Shown here: positions 36,113 through 44,408 of the stretch, piece after piece
How the letters are laid out: every line of letters starts with the position of its first letter
Numbering within the stretch: the first letter of the stretch is position 1
Source: Desulfovibrio fairfieldensis
GTDB taxonomy: Bacteria > Desulfobacterota > Desulfovibrionia > Desulfovibrionales > Desulfovibrionaceae
DNA: 64,000 bases
NCBI RefSeq assembly: GCF_001553605.1
Contig: NZ_CP014229.1
Coordinates: 1,826,501-1,890,500 of the forward strand
Direction of reading: 5' to 3'
Program-made: the position numbers and the translations under genes
The notes under the pieces: model-generated
The model's database searches: none
Seen by the model: only the letters and a program-made list of their open reading frames with translations
What the model was told of the DNA's origin: nothing

Positions 36113-36892
36113 ATGGCAACCAAAATCGTTTCTCCTCTGGCAGGATGGCTTGGCGGCAAAATGCGCCTGGCCAAGCGTATCGTTCCCCTCATTCCGCCAC
36201 ATCACACGTACATTGAGCCGTTCGCAGGCGGCGCCTGGATCTTTTTCCGGAAAGATCCAGCGCCCGTTGAGGTTTTAAATGACCTGAACGCCGATGTGGT
36301 CACGCTTTACCGTGTGGTTAAAAATCATCACGAGGAATTTCTGAGGCAGATGAATTGGACGCTGCCGGCGCTACTGGAGTTTGAGCGCCTTTGGAGGATG
36401 CCGGTCGAATGCCTCACGGACATCCAGCGCGCGGCTCGGTATTTCCAGATAATTCGGATGTCCTTCAGCGGCCGCATGGCGGGAAAGCCGTCATTTAGCC
36501 GGAAATGCTCAAAGCCAGCTAACTTCAACCCCCTCAGAGTCAACGAGATAATATGCGGGGCATACGAGCGCCTTGCACAGGCCTGTATTGAATGCCTTCC
36601 TTACCAGGAAATTCTCATGCGCTATGACAGTGAGAATTCGTTCTTCTACATTGACCCGCCCTATTTCGGACGTGAGCAGTATTACGGCAAGGATATGTTT
36701 CATAGGGAGGATTTTGCCCGACTGCCCGGGCTTTTGAAAAATCTGCGCGGAAAATTCCTTTTGTCCTTGAATGACGTTCCGAGGGTAAGGGAACTTTTTG
36801 CCAATTTTAGCATTTCCAGCCTCAGCACCTGTTACACATGCGCGCCAGGCAGAAACAGTCATCCCTCAGAGCTGCTGATTGCCAATTTCTAA
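36113..36892 (+). CDS. Dam-like N6-adenine DNA methyltransferase (D12 class)
   Basis: A 259-residue protein with the D12 family layout: the AdoMet-binding IEPFAGGA (34-41), the N-terminal AGWLGGK(M)RLA segment (10-20) and the catalytic DPPY (181-184). It methylates adenine, probably in a short palindrome; the target cannot be read off. No restriction enzyme is adjacent, so it is an orphan methylase, likely for protection or regulation of the element. Confidence 0.88.
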   Translation: MATKIVSPLAGWLGGKMRLAKRIVPLIPPHHTYIEPFAGGAWIFFRKDPAPVEVLNDLNADVVTLYRVVKNHHEEFLRQMNWTLPALLEFERLWRMPVECLTDIQRAARYFQIIRMSFSGRMAGKPSFSRKCSKPANFNPLRVNEIICGAYERLAQACIECLPYQEILMRYDSENSFFYIDPPYFGREQYYGKDMFHREDFARLPGLLKNLRGKFLLSLNDVPRVRELFANFSISSLSTCYTCAPGRNSHPSELLIANF

Positions 36893-36899
36893 GTAAAAG

Positions 36900-36922
36900 G
36901 GCCGGGGTATAACCCCGGCCCA
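36900..36922. terminator. GC-rich hairpin after the Dam-like gene
   Basis: GGGCCGGGGT, ATA, ACCCCGGCCC. No strong T-run follows, so termination may be partial. Confidence 0.6.
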
Positions 36923-37006
36923 CAAACTATTCTCCGTATCATCTTTAAGACATCACCTGAGTTTTTCCGGCGGAAACTCTCCATGCGCCCGCAGATAAGC
37001 CGCAGG

Positions 37007-37153
37007 TTAGACCCCGTTGCGCCGCAATTTTTTCATTATCAGTTGTTCCAAAATCTGCTGTTTCTCTTCGGAGCGCGGCTATGTTCGTTCCCTGGCGGGG
37101 AATTCGCCGGCCAAGGCTTTTTTTCTGCGGAACCGCCTTGCGGTCTCACGCAT
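37007..37153 (-). pseudogene. Small basic ORF interrupted by an in-frame amber codon
   Basis: Starting 12 bp after the phosphoesterase stop, ATG at 37153 gives a 24-residue stretch (MRETARRFRRKKALAGEFPA) up to TAG, then in the same frame PRSEEKQQILEQLIMKKLRR and a final stop: 47 sense codons in all, rich in Arg and Lys. It may be a dead small gene or a readthrough product. No family assigned. Confidence 0.35.
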
Positions 37154-37164
37154 CTTTTCAAAAT

Positions 37165-38148
37165 TTAGGTCCATTTTCTCTTCCAAAGGGCTCTTAAAAA
37201 ATCACCTACATCGTGGAAATATGCGCCGCAGATTTGCTTTCCATCCGCTCCTTGGAGAACAGGTGCAGTTCTGCCCCGAAAAAATTCTTCAGCCGCTCCA
37301 CGATATTGAAGTGGAATGTTCTCATGGGGGAGACAACCATACAGACCCGACGCATCACGGCGTGCTTCAGCAATACTGCCATCCGGAAAGCCAAACCCTA
37401 TGGAGTCCCTACAGGGCCTGCCACTCAGCCAAAAGGCTGCCGACGAATATGCGCTGCTGCAGAAATACCCGTCCAGCTGGTCCAGGATATGGTACTCGGT
37501 CCGCATTCCGTTTTCCGCGTATATGCCGTCAAGACGCCGATGATAGTGCGCGGAAATCCAGAGCGATGGTCTGCAACCGCGCAACACCATATCAAGAACC
37601 TTGACACTCGGATCCGGCGAAAAATCAAAGTTGCCCCGCGGCGCGTTCTTCCAGCTGTGCTTAGCTATGCCAAATGCCGCGGGCACAGTATGCGAAAGGA
37701 CAATATCCACCTTGGGCAGTTTGCTGGGGAGGTGAGCCCGCTCAAGAATTTCTTCAGGAAACCAGTCGCGTCCCTCCTCCCGATACGCACGATCTATGGA
37801 CTTCCCTCCCCCCGCGAAAAAAACCGTTCTCCCGTCAGGCAATTCCATGGTGGATCCGCGGGGATGATAAATCACATGCGGCGCCAATTCGACGGATTGA
37901 AAGCTCCCCCTGGGAGCTGCGGCGCAAAGAGAAGGATGATCCTCATGATTGCCGTCCAGAAAGTGCAGCTCGGTCGCCGCAAGTACAGAGGCCGGGAGTA
38001 TGTCATGCGGTAAAGGAAATAACTTTGGCCACCAGCCAAAATCCCCAGCGACGATGCACAGATCAGGGCTGTAGAACGCCAGGATTGAGCAGAGGTAATC
38101 CCAGCGGGCGTGGGAGTCACCAAGCACCAGGATACTTTTTTCTTCCAT
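37165..38148 (-). CDS. Calcineurin-like metallophosphoesterase
   Basis: A 327-residue protein; ATG 38148 follows GAGG at 7 bp. The metal-binding motifs are GDSHAR (10-15), GDFG (35-38), GNHED (66-70), SHT near 160 and SAHYH near 205, so all five family motifs are present. The C-terminal about 110 residues are not recognised. The family hydrolyses phosphomonoesters, diesters or nucleotides. It is last in a minus-strand operon with a nucleotidyltransferase-like and a deoxyribosyltransferase-like gene, suggesting a nucleotide or nucleic-acid substrate. Confidence 0.8.
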   Translation of the reverse strand: MEEKSILVLGDSHARWDYLCSILAFYSPDLCIVAGDFGWWPKLFPLPHDILPASVLAATELHFLDGNHEDHPSLCAAAPRGSFQSVELAPHVIYHPRGSTMELPDGRTVFFAGGGKSIDRAYREEGRDWFPEEILERAHLPSKLPKVDIVLSHTVPAAFGIAKHSWKNAPRGNFDFSPDPSVKVLDMVLRGCRPSLWISAHYHRRLDGIYAENGMRTEYHILDQLDGYFCSSAYSSAAFWLSGRPCRDSIGFGFPDGSIAEARRDASGLYGCLPHENIPLQYRGAAEEFFRGRTAPVLQGADGKQICGAYFHDVGDFLRALWKRKWT

Positions 38149-38245
38149 GTGTCGCCTCACGTGTACGCGGAGGACGTACCCGTTCGCAAGACTTCAACCT
38201 CGTCGGTGCAGGTGGCATATTTGTCTGACGAAACCAGAAGGCTGC

Positions 38246-38716
38246 CTAACGCCACACCATCTTCACGATATCAGCATAGCAGACATCGTAGTTGGCGATT
38301 CCGCACAAGAGCGCATCAGGATCCTCATCCTCTTGGAGGCTTCGCTTGCCCGCATGTCCGGCATCGTCAAAAAGCGGGAACAGCTGACCGCCCCCCAATG
38401 TATGTGCGCCACAGATCTTCCTGAATACGCCCTTCAATATTTCCTTCTGAGGACCGGAAACCATTTTTCGAGTGGCAATAAGGCAGGCATAGGCCAGCCT
38501 GGCGCAAGATGCTCTGACAACTAAATATTCGTCCAGAGAGATGTGCTGGAATGCACGCCAATGAAAAAACATGGAAACAACGCATGCAAACAGAGCTTGG
38601 CGCTCACGAGGCGAAAGATCAGAACGGCCTTTACAAAAGGCTTCCAACGCTGTCTCCATTGAAGGAAATTTTCTCTCCAAAGAGACTGCATGAAAGGTTA
38701 AGGGCGCAAGCGGCAT
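38246..38716 (-). CDS. Hypothetical protein of the nucleotide-enzyme operon
   Basis: A 156-residue helical protein with five Cys and several His. No family recognised. Its start overlaps the nucleotidyltransferase-like stop by 19 bp, so the two are coupled. The gap to the phosphoesterase is about 97 bp. Confidence 0.55.
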   Translation of the reverse strand: MPLAPLTFHAVSLERKFPSMETALEAFCKGRSDLSPRERQALFACVVSMFFHWRAFQHISLDEYLVVRASCARLAYACLIATRKMVSGPQKEILKGVFRKICGAHTLGGGQLFPLFDDAGHAGKRSLQEDEDPDALLCGIANYDVCYADIVKMVWR

Positions 38717-39285
38717 GGCGTTTTCTTCTGGACCGGGAACCAGTCGAGAACAATGTCTAAAGTGTTCTTCAACACATCTATATTTCCTACATAATCATGG
38801 ATTGCATATTCAGCAAGCTCGCGGAGTTCATCACGAACAAGAAGACCATGAGCAATGAGTTGCTTAATGTCATTGCGATCACGATCAGAAAATCTGGAAA
38901 GTTTCATAAGAGCCAGGTCAACGGGCGCAAGGACATACACTTCCAACATCCCCAGCGTTGCAATTTTTTTGGCCCTCTCCGGGTATTCATCGTGAATGAG
39001 AGAAAATGTACTATTAAAATTATAATCAAAATCCACACGTTCCGCATCAAGTGGATCTTCGGCAACAACAAGAGCATGTAACCCTTGCGCAACGCTCATT
39101 TTGTGGGAAAACAGCACATCAAGGTCAAGAGACATCCTCAAGCCGTTAAGCCAAAAGGCTACAGCCTGGCCACCGGCAATATAGGCATTCACAGGATATG
39201 AACAGCCCTCGACGGTTTGAGCTATTTGCTCAAGGATATTCATACTGGCATCAAAATAACGCCCAGCATGGTAATTGCCTGGCAT
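38698..39285 (-). CDS. Nucleotidyltransferase-like protein (DUF6036/AbiEii-like)
   Basis: A 195-residue protein. Start at 39285 with GAGAGG upstream; the longer frame from 39303 has none. AYIAGGQAVAFWLNGLRMSLDLDVL carries the minimal nucleotidyltransferase motif GG-x(n)-S-x-D-x-D (GG 38-39, S52, D54, D56). APVDLALMKLSRFSDRDRNDIKQLI matches the part C-terminal to it in DUF6036/AbiEii-type proteins. Such proteins act as toxins or regulators; an AbiEi-like protein lies far away at 58346. Whether it is a toxin is unknown. Confidence 0.65.
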   Translation of the reverse strand: MPGNYHAGRYFDASMNILEQIAQTVEGCSYPVNAYIAGGQAVAFWLNGLRMSLDLDVLFSHKMSVAQGLHALVVAEDPLDAERVDFDYNFNSTFSLIHDEYPERAKKIATLGMLEVYVLAPVDLALMKLSRFSDRDRNDIKQLIAHGLLVRDELRELAEYAIHDYVGNIDVLKNTLDIVLDWFPVQKKTPCRLRP

Positions 39286-39324
39286 TTTGACCTCTCTTGT
39301 CATAAAAAATCTAGCTTCGATAAA

Positions 39325-39786
39325 TTATGAAGTCAATTTATACGCCGCCAGATTGGCGTGCTGCGTCTTCACATACTCCAAGGCCCCAGTAGCTGCCGCA
39401 GCACTCCTCACAATTTTTACACAACTCGCTTCGATCATGGCATTGACCCGAGAGCCGGCAGTTTCTCCGGCTTGGCGGAAATCCGTGCGGATCCCGATAA
39501 TGGGGATATTCCTGGCAAAGGCATAGCCGATTTCCCAGGCCGTGCCATCATCCACCTGAGCACCGTCCAGCAATGCCAGAACCAAGTCGCACGAGTCCAG
39601 GGCAGCGCGATCCGTTTCCATAATCTGCCGCACAGCATCCTTTCCCCACCGGGCAACGTCTTCCTGGGACACCAGATCGCCGGGCCAAATAGGTTCGTGG
39701 CCTGCCGCGGCAAGCATCGCTTTCAAATTCTGATGCCACTTACGATCCGCCTCTGAAAAAAGAGGCCCCGCCTGATAAATACGCAT
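39325..39786 (-). CDS. Nucleoside 2-deoxyribosyltransferase-like protein
   Basis: A 153-residue protein; ATG 39786 is preceded by AAGGAGG. The family pattern is clear: RIYQAGPLFSEAD at the N-terminus, then DSCDLVLALLDG (residues 64-75) and GTAWEIGYAFARNIPIIGIR with Glu85 as the likely nucleophile. These enzymes transfer deoxyribose between bases or hydrolyse nucleosides and nucleotides. It heads the operon ending with the phosphoesterase. The element-borne context fits nucleotide salvage, modification or defence. Confidence 0.8.
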   Translation of the reverse strand: MRIYQAGPLFSEADRKWHQNLKAMLAAAGHEPIWPGDLVSQEDVARWGKDAVRQIMETDRAALDSCDLVLALLDGAQVDDGTAWEIGYAFARNIPIIGIRTDFRQAGETAGSRVNAMIEASCVKIVRSAAAATGALEYVKTQHANLAAYKLTS

Positions 39787-39928
39787 AATCACGACCTCCT
39801 TTGGAGGGTTGATGGCCCTGTAGATGAAACGGTTCTGTCCCTTTTTTCTTTCGGCCCAAAGCCTTTCAAGAGATAAATTATATAAAGAATATTTTATACT
39901 TTATGTATCATAAGAATATTACATTTCA

Positions 39929-40005
39929 TAAAAATCAAGAAAGTTTTTTGGAAAATTAGAAATAAATTGAGCAAAATTGCAAAATTTGATATTTTTCAAA
40001 GACCA
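39929..40005 (+). promoter_or_regulatory. AT-rich operator/promoter region with ATTTTTCAAA
   Basis: AAAATCAAGAAAG (39931-39943) and ATTTTTCAAA (39991-40000) resemble the sites before several other genes. It lies upstream of the gene at 40067 and divergent from the operon at 39786. Confidence 0.5.
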
Positions 40006-40066
40006 AAAATTAAAATTCCAAATTCTCGAGTACGTGCATGGGCGGCAAGAAAGAAAGGAAAGAATT

Positions 40067-40840
40067 ATGACATATACAATAGACAAACTTACCCATGAAG
40101 ACATGGAAAGAATCCTTATGGGGATGGAACATCTTCAAGGTTCTAATCTTTGCGCTATGGAAGAGGATAATGCGAACTACCCGATGCGTGCGCAACAAAA
40201 TCGACGGAATCTTGAAGAAACGCAGCAACTTTATGGCAGAATTCGTGCAATATATCAAAACCCGCAACACGATAGCGCCAATGAATTTCTGGAATGTCTT
40301 CGAGAAACTCAAGGTCCGCCTCTGCCGGAGCCGCGGGCTGGAGCTGTGGCCAATGGCTACTGCAGCAACGAGTTCGCTGATGTAGGCCCCCTCTATGTTG
40401 GAATGTCGCCTACCACAGCACTACGGATTTTAAGCCTTTGGGATCGCTTTGAGAAGCTCCGCAGCAGCACAGGCGTACTCACACCTCAGAAACTCTCCTT
40501 TGACGCCTCAGATTTTGGGATTGATTGCATTTTATTCAGAGATAGCCACTTTGAGGAATATCCTCCAAATGTATGGCAGCCGAGCTTTAAGAATGCCAGG
40601 CCTGACTTGGCCGAAGATAACCTTCCGGCCGTATACTCTTATGACCTTGAATTCGCTCCTTGCGGCGTGTCCGTCATTGCCCAAGAAAAGCATACGGGAA
40701 CCACCGTAAGGGTTCATCTGAACAAACAGGTTCTTGAAAAAGTGGTTGGGGGGCCTTCGCTTGAAAAATGCGATGATCAGAAAACGGCAGATACAGAAGA
40801 TGCGGCGCAAAAGTCCTGCAGAAGACGCCTCAGGCCCTAG
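40067..40840 (+). CDS. Hypothetical protein
   Basis: A 257-residue acidic protein; ATG 40067 follows AAAGGAAAG. N-terminal helical segment, middle region with GPLYVGMSPTTALRILSLWD, C-terminal basic tail (KSCRRRLRP). No domain recognised. It is followed 8 bp later by 40849-41289, so they are likely cotranscribed. Confidence 0.55.
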   Translation: MTYTIDKLTHEDMERILMGMEHLQGSNLCAMEEDNANYPMRAQQNRRNLEETQQLYGRIRAIYQNPQHDSANEFLECLRETQGPPLPEPRAGAVANGYCSNEFADVGPLYVGMSPTTALRILSLWDRFEKLRSSTGVLTPQKLSFDASDFGIDCILFRDSHFEEYPPNVWQPSFKNARPDLAEDNLPAVYSYDLEFAPCGVSVIAQEKHTGTTVRVHLNKQVLEKVVGGPSLEKCDDQKTADTEDAAQKSCRRRLRP

Positions 40841-40848
40841 AGGTTCCT

Positions 40849-41289
40849 ATGTTGGACATAAAATTTAAAAAATTTGGCAGAAATCAGGAGCGCCGCCAGA
40901 GCAGAAAAGACTTCATCCTCGAAATGCACGATCTGGCCAAAAGCAGCGGACATGTGGCTTTCGAAAAAACCACGGCCAGAACGCTTCTTGGAGAAGCAGG
41001 GCACCGCCTTGATACCCTCCCCATGCTTACCGCTGATGAAAGAAACACCCACAGTTGGATCCTGGAGCTTGGGATCCGGCACGGTTGGGACACTACACTT
41101 TACCGTGCCGATTTCATGCGCCCCCGCCCCGACATTCGCTACTATCTCATAGATCCTGTGGATGAATTTGAGGCATGCTGCGCCGTTTTTTCAAACGACG
41201 TCCGCGGTCATCTTGAAATTTTCGAGGATGGCCGCCGCCTCTGGCCGTCAGGCCCTAACACAGGATATCACTATACCTCTGCATGGTGA
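40849..41289 (+). CDS. Hypothetical protein
   Basis: A 146-residue protein starting MLDIKFKKFG with a basic N-terminal part and no signal peptide. No domain recognised. It is cotranscribed with 40067-40840. Confidence 0.55.
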   Translation: MLDIKFKKFGRNQERRQSRKDFILEMHDLAKSSGHVAFEKTTARTLLGEAGHRLDTLPMLTADERNTHSWILELGIRHGWDTTLYRADFMRPRPDIRYYLIDPVDEFEACCAVFSNDVRGHLEIFEDGRRLWPSGPNTGYHYTSAW

Positions 41290-41422
41290 TCCTTCCGAGG
41301 CGAGGAAAGTCACAGCCCCCATTTTTGAGGAGTTCCAGGAAACGGCTGATTCTTCCTTCAGGTCCGTCCGTGGAGGTGCCCACACACTCAAAAATACGCC
41401 ACAGCACTTGAAGATTACCAAT

Positions 41423-41477
41423 TTGACCCAAGTAAAAAATTACTATATCTTAGTAAAAAATGCAATTTTATACTAAG
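41423..41477 (+). promoter_or_regulatory. Probable hipBA promoter and operators
   Basis: TTGACC (41423-41428), 17 bp, TATCTT (41446-41451). Two direct repeats AGTAAAAAAT (41431 and 41452) overlap the -10 region, a plausible site for HipB autoregulation. Confidence 0.6.
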
Positions 41478-41479
41478 TT

Positions 41480-41833
41480 ATGAGTAGAAATACCGTCGCC
41501 ATATCTGCTTTGCCCCCTAGCTCCCTCTCCAGGCTGAAGGATCTGGGGCACCGCATTCGTCTGGCCAGAAAACGGCGAAAACTGACTCTCCGTCAACTGG
41601 CCGACCTCATGCTCGTCTCTGTGGCCACACTGCAGCGCCTTGAAAAAGGGGCCCCGGGCGTGAGCCTCGGGACATTAATGACGGCCCTGACATGCCTTCA
41701 GCTTGAAAACGATATTGATGCCGTTGCGGCCATGGAAACAGACATGGTTGGGCTTGAATACGAACGAAGGCGCCTGGAAGGTCTGAACCGCCGACAATCC
41801 GGGCCTGCCAAAGAAAATATTTACAACTTTTAA
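41480..41833 (+). CDS. hipB: HipB-like XRE antitoxin
   Basis: A 117-residue protein. LGHRIRLARKRRKLTLRQLA, DLMLVSVATLQRLEKG and VSLGTLMTALTCL (about residues 22-72) form a Cro/C1-type helix-turn-helix as in HipB. The C-terminal tail is short and basic. It lies 9 bp before hipA. It should bind the operator region upstream and hold HipA inactive. Confidence 0.82.
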   Translation: MSRNTVAISALPPSSLSRLKDLGHRIRLARKRRKLTLRQLADLMLVSVATLQRLEKGAPGVSLGTLMTALTCLQLENDIDAVAAMETDMVGLEYERRRLEGLNRRQSGPAKENIYNF

Positions 41834-41842
41834 GGGGTGACC

Positions 41843-43168
41843 ATGAGAGCTCGCGAGGCATATGTTCATATGCACCTTGGCGGGGAATTTATCTTGGCCG
41901 GCCGCCTGCGCCACTATGAAGACGGACGCTTCAGCCGCTGTCTTTTCGAGTATACAAACCGATATCTGGACAGGAAGGACGCTGTTCCTGTGGATCCTGT
42001 CCAGCTGCCCTTGAGGAAAGAGCATACCTTTGAAGGGCCTGAAGGGGGCACTCTTTTTGGCGGGATCCGTGACGCCTGCCCTGATGACTGGGGGAGGCAT
42101 GTGCTTGATACCGCCGCTGAAGGATCAGGCTTTACTCTCTCAGAGTTCGACTACATGCTTTATGCAGGACCCGACCGTGTAGGCGCCCTGGGCTTCAGTC
42201 TGGATCCGGGAAGCCCGGCTTTTTCCGATGTTCCGAAATGGACTGCCAACCTTCCCGGTACTGAACTCGACCTTGAAGGCATGCTGGAAGCCGCTGATAC
42301 GGTTGAAGCGGCTGAATCACTCTCTCCAAGTTATCGCCGCTTTTTTGTCCGTGGTTCTTCCGCTCTTGGCGGGGCCAGGCCCAAGGCCTCCGTCGAAATG
42401 GACGGCCAACAGTGGATTGCCAAATTCAGCAAAGAGCGCGAGGCATGGCCGACATGCCGCATTGAGCAGGCCAATCTTGAGCTTGCCGGACTCTGCGGCA
42501 TCGAAGTGCCGGCAACCAGACGAGTCACTGTATTTGGAGATCGGGATATTTTCCTTATCCAACGTTTTGACCGTGATCTTAAGCAAAAGCATTCGCAGCG
42601 CATCCCTTTTGTGTCAGCCATGACCCTGACCGGGCGCCAGGATCTGGGAGAACCTACCTCTTACGGAGATATTGTCACCGCTATGCGCCGTGACTTCTAT
42701 CAGGCTGATACAGTGCGCGAAGATATAGCTCAGCTCTATCGACGGATGGCGTTCAACGTTTTCTGTAACAATTCGGATGACCATGCGCGTAATCACGGCT
42801 TCCTTTTTGATCTGGGAAGCCGAAGATGGCACCTGTCTCCCGCGTATGATGTGGTTCCCCAGCCAGTGATGGAAGACTCCGCGCGGATGCTTCACCTGGG
42901 CATTGGCCCTGAAGGCCGTATCGCTTCAATCTCTAATCTCCGAGCGGCAGGCCGCGCTTTTGGACTTTCCGAAGATCGCGTTTCAGCCATTCTGGAAGAG
43001 GTGCGGGGCACGATACGACAAAACTGGGAGCGGGTATATTCTGGAGCCGGCGTAGACCGACGCCACTTCAACGAATTACGCAACTGCTTTGACTTGGCCC
43101 TCACACAGGACTTAAACAACTCTCCAGCTGAGGAAATCTTCCCTTCCCCCCGTCCTCGCCAGGGCTAG
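41843..43168 (+). CDS. hipA: HipA-like Ser/Thr kinase toxin
   Basis: A 441-residue protein; ATG 41843 was chosen because AAGGGG lies upstream, the GTG at 41837 being two codons earlier. HipA features are GSSALGGARPKASV (around residue 170), LIQRFDRD (near 236) and the catalytic SDDHARNHG (311-319, D313 and N317), followed by LSPAYDVVP. All key kinase residues are present. HipA phosphorylates a host target such as an aminoacyl-tRNA synthetase and causes dormancy. A terminator follows at 43209. Confidence 0.88.
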   Translation: MRAREAYVHMHLGGEFILAGRLRHYEDGRFSRCLFEYTNRYLDRKDAVPVDPVQLPLRKEHTFEGPEGGTLFGGIRDACPDDWGRHVLDTAAEGSGFTLSEFDYMLYAGPDRVGALGFSLDPGSPAFSDVPKWTANLPGTELDLEGMLEAADTVEAAESLSPSYRRFFVRGSSALGGARPKASVEMDGQQWIAKFSKEREAWPTCRIEQANLELAGLCGIEVPATRRVTVFGDRDIFLIQRFDRDLKQKHSQRIPFVSAMTLTGRQDLGEPTSYGDIVTAMRRDFYQADTVREDIAQLYRRMAFNVFCNNSDDHARNHGFLFDLGSRRWHLSPAYDVVPQPVMEDSARMLHLGIGPEGRIASISNLRAAGRAFGLSEDRVSAILEEVRGTIRQNWERVYSGAGVDRRHFNELRNCFDLALTQDLNNSPAEEIFPSPRPRQG

Positions 43169-43208
43169 CCGGGCGCTGTCCGCGCTGCCAAGAATGAACA
43201 CTCACGGG

Positions 43209-43233
43209 ACCCAGTGCAATGCTGGGTTTTTTC
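43209..43233 (+). terminator. Intrinsic terminator after hipA
   Basis: ACCCAG, a 6-nt loop, GCTGGGT, then six T. Confidence 0.85.
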
Positions 43234-43249
43234 TTATTATCGAGAAAGA

Positions 43250-43285
43250 TATTGAGAAAAATATTATTTTTCAATAAAATCAAGA
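43250..43285 (+). promoter_or_regulatory. AT-rich operator region with TTGAGAAAAAT and ATTTTTCAAT
   Basis: The inverted half-sites ATATTGAGAAAAATA (43250-43264) and ATTTTTCAAT (43266-43275), with AAAATCAAGAAAA next to them, lie before the gene at 43314. Confidence 0.55.
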
Positions 43286-43313
43286 AAAAGAATCCTGGGG
43301 GTCATAGCAGAAT

Positions 43314-43781
43314 ATGGGGTTGGCCGAAGCAGTTAATAATCTATTGCAGGCTCTACAAGATGAGGAGTGTGCCCTCGTGAACATGGATGCCTGTTACAGA
43401 GCCTCACGAGAAGGCCAACTCAGGTATGCAAGGCTTGATGTCATGAAGGAGTACGGCGAAAGCCTGCGCAAATCTTGTGAGCGTGCGATCAGCGGTGCAA
43501 ACTCTTCTGCGATTGCATCAATCTCGCCAAGACTGGACTTAAAGATCGCAACGAATTCCAGCCTTTGGTTGGAAATTAAAGGTTTCATCCACAGAACCAG
43601 CAGCTACGCAGCCAAGGCTTACGTTAAAATGGAGCGGGGCCGGAAAAATGGCGAAAAATATCCCCCCAGCTACAGTCAACTCTGTCGTACAGACCTTGAA
43701 GGTGCCAGGCTTGCAATGAGGATGCTGCGATTCTCAGTGGCAAAAAACATTGAAAGTTCTTTTGACATAAAAGGAACATAA
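43314..43781 (+). CDS. Hypothetical protein
   Basis: A 155-residue mostly helical protein with basic C-terminal half (ERGRKNGEKYPPSY). ATG 43314 follows a GGGGG site. No domain recognised. It is convergent with the small gene at 43826. Confidence 0.55.
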   Translation: MGLAEAVNNLLQALQDEECALVNMDACYRASREGQLRYARLDVMKEYGESLRKSCERAISGANSSAIASISPRLDLKIATNSSLWLEIKGFIHRTSSYAAKAYVKMERGRKNGEKYPPSYSQLCRTDLEGARLAMRMLRFSVAKNIESSFDIKGT

Positions 43782-43825
43782 AAATTTTTAGGAGCATGGT
43801 AGAGGAGGGATTCCGCCTTTAGATG

Positions 43826-44062
43826 CTATTTTTCTGCTTCGCTCACGTTCTTAAAAATTGCGTCAACCAGCATGCCTGCCCGTGCTTCCTCAAAAAGTAA
43901 ATCCACAGCCTCAGGAGGAAGTTCCAGAACAAGGGCGTCAAACTTTGCGCGCGGCATATTCAGCTTTTTCCAGATGCGCTGTTGCTCGTACTGTTTGCGC
44001 GTCATGCGCAGATAAGCCCAAGGCTTATCCGCGCTCAAAGCATCTTTAAGGGGCCTTGGCAT
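43826..44062 (-). CDS. Small hypothetical protein
   Basis: A 78-residue protein; the start MPRPLKDALSADKPW at 44062 follows GGAGG. The longer frame adds 40 residues without a ribosome site. The C-terminal half is acidic and helical (LPPEAVDLLFEEARAGMLVD). No family recognised. Confidence 0.5.
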   Translation of the reverse strand: MPRPLKDALSADKPWAYLRMTRKQYEQQRIWKKLNMPRAKFDALVLELPPEAVDLLFEEARAGMLVDAIFKNVSEAEK

Positions 44063-44408
44063 CATTTCCTCCTCTTTCACAAACCATCTGAGCCCAGAAG
44101 TATGGGCAACCTTGCCCTTGGGGCAACCCCAGGCAACAGTATGGCAGAAAAAAACTTTACTTTCAAAAAAGTGCCACTTCATTGGCCCATTGGCCTGAGT
44201 CGAGATAAACGGAAATCAAGTTTGACCTGACCGCCCAGAGCGCAGCTCAGCACCTTGAGAGTGACCATGGATCTGACCATGCCTAAAATTTCATATTATC
44301 TCGTCCAGGTTGATGACGGTTTGAGGATCAGACGTACCTGTCTTCGCTCCGGCGAATCTCCTCGGCGTCAAAAAATATTTTACTCTTGAAAAATTATTTG
44401 CACATTTT
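44063..44408 (+). other. Spacer with a possible broken N-terminus of the next gene
   Basis: ATG 44267 opens MDLTMPKISYYLVQVDDGLR and stops near 44390. In a different frame the next gene stays open upstream to about 44328 with GVKKYFTLEKLFAHFVRCEP. The two pieces could be one gene split by a frameshift near 44325. Otherwise no gene is seen. Confidence 0.4.
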
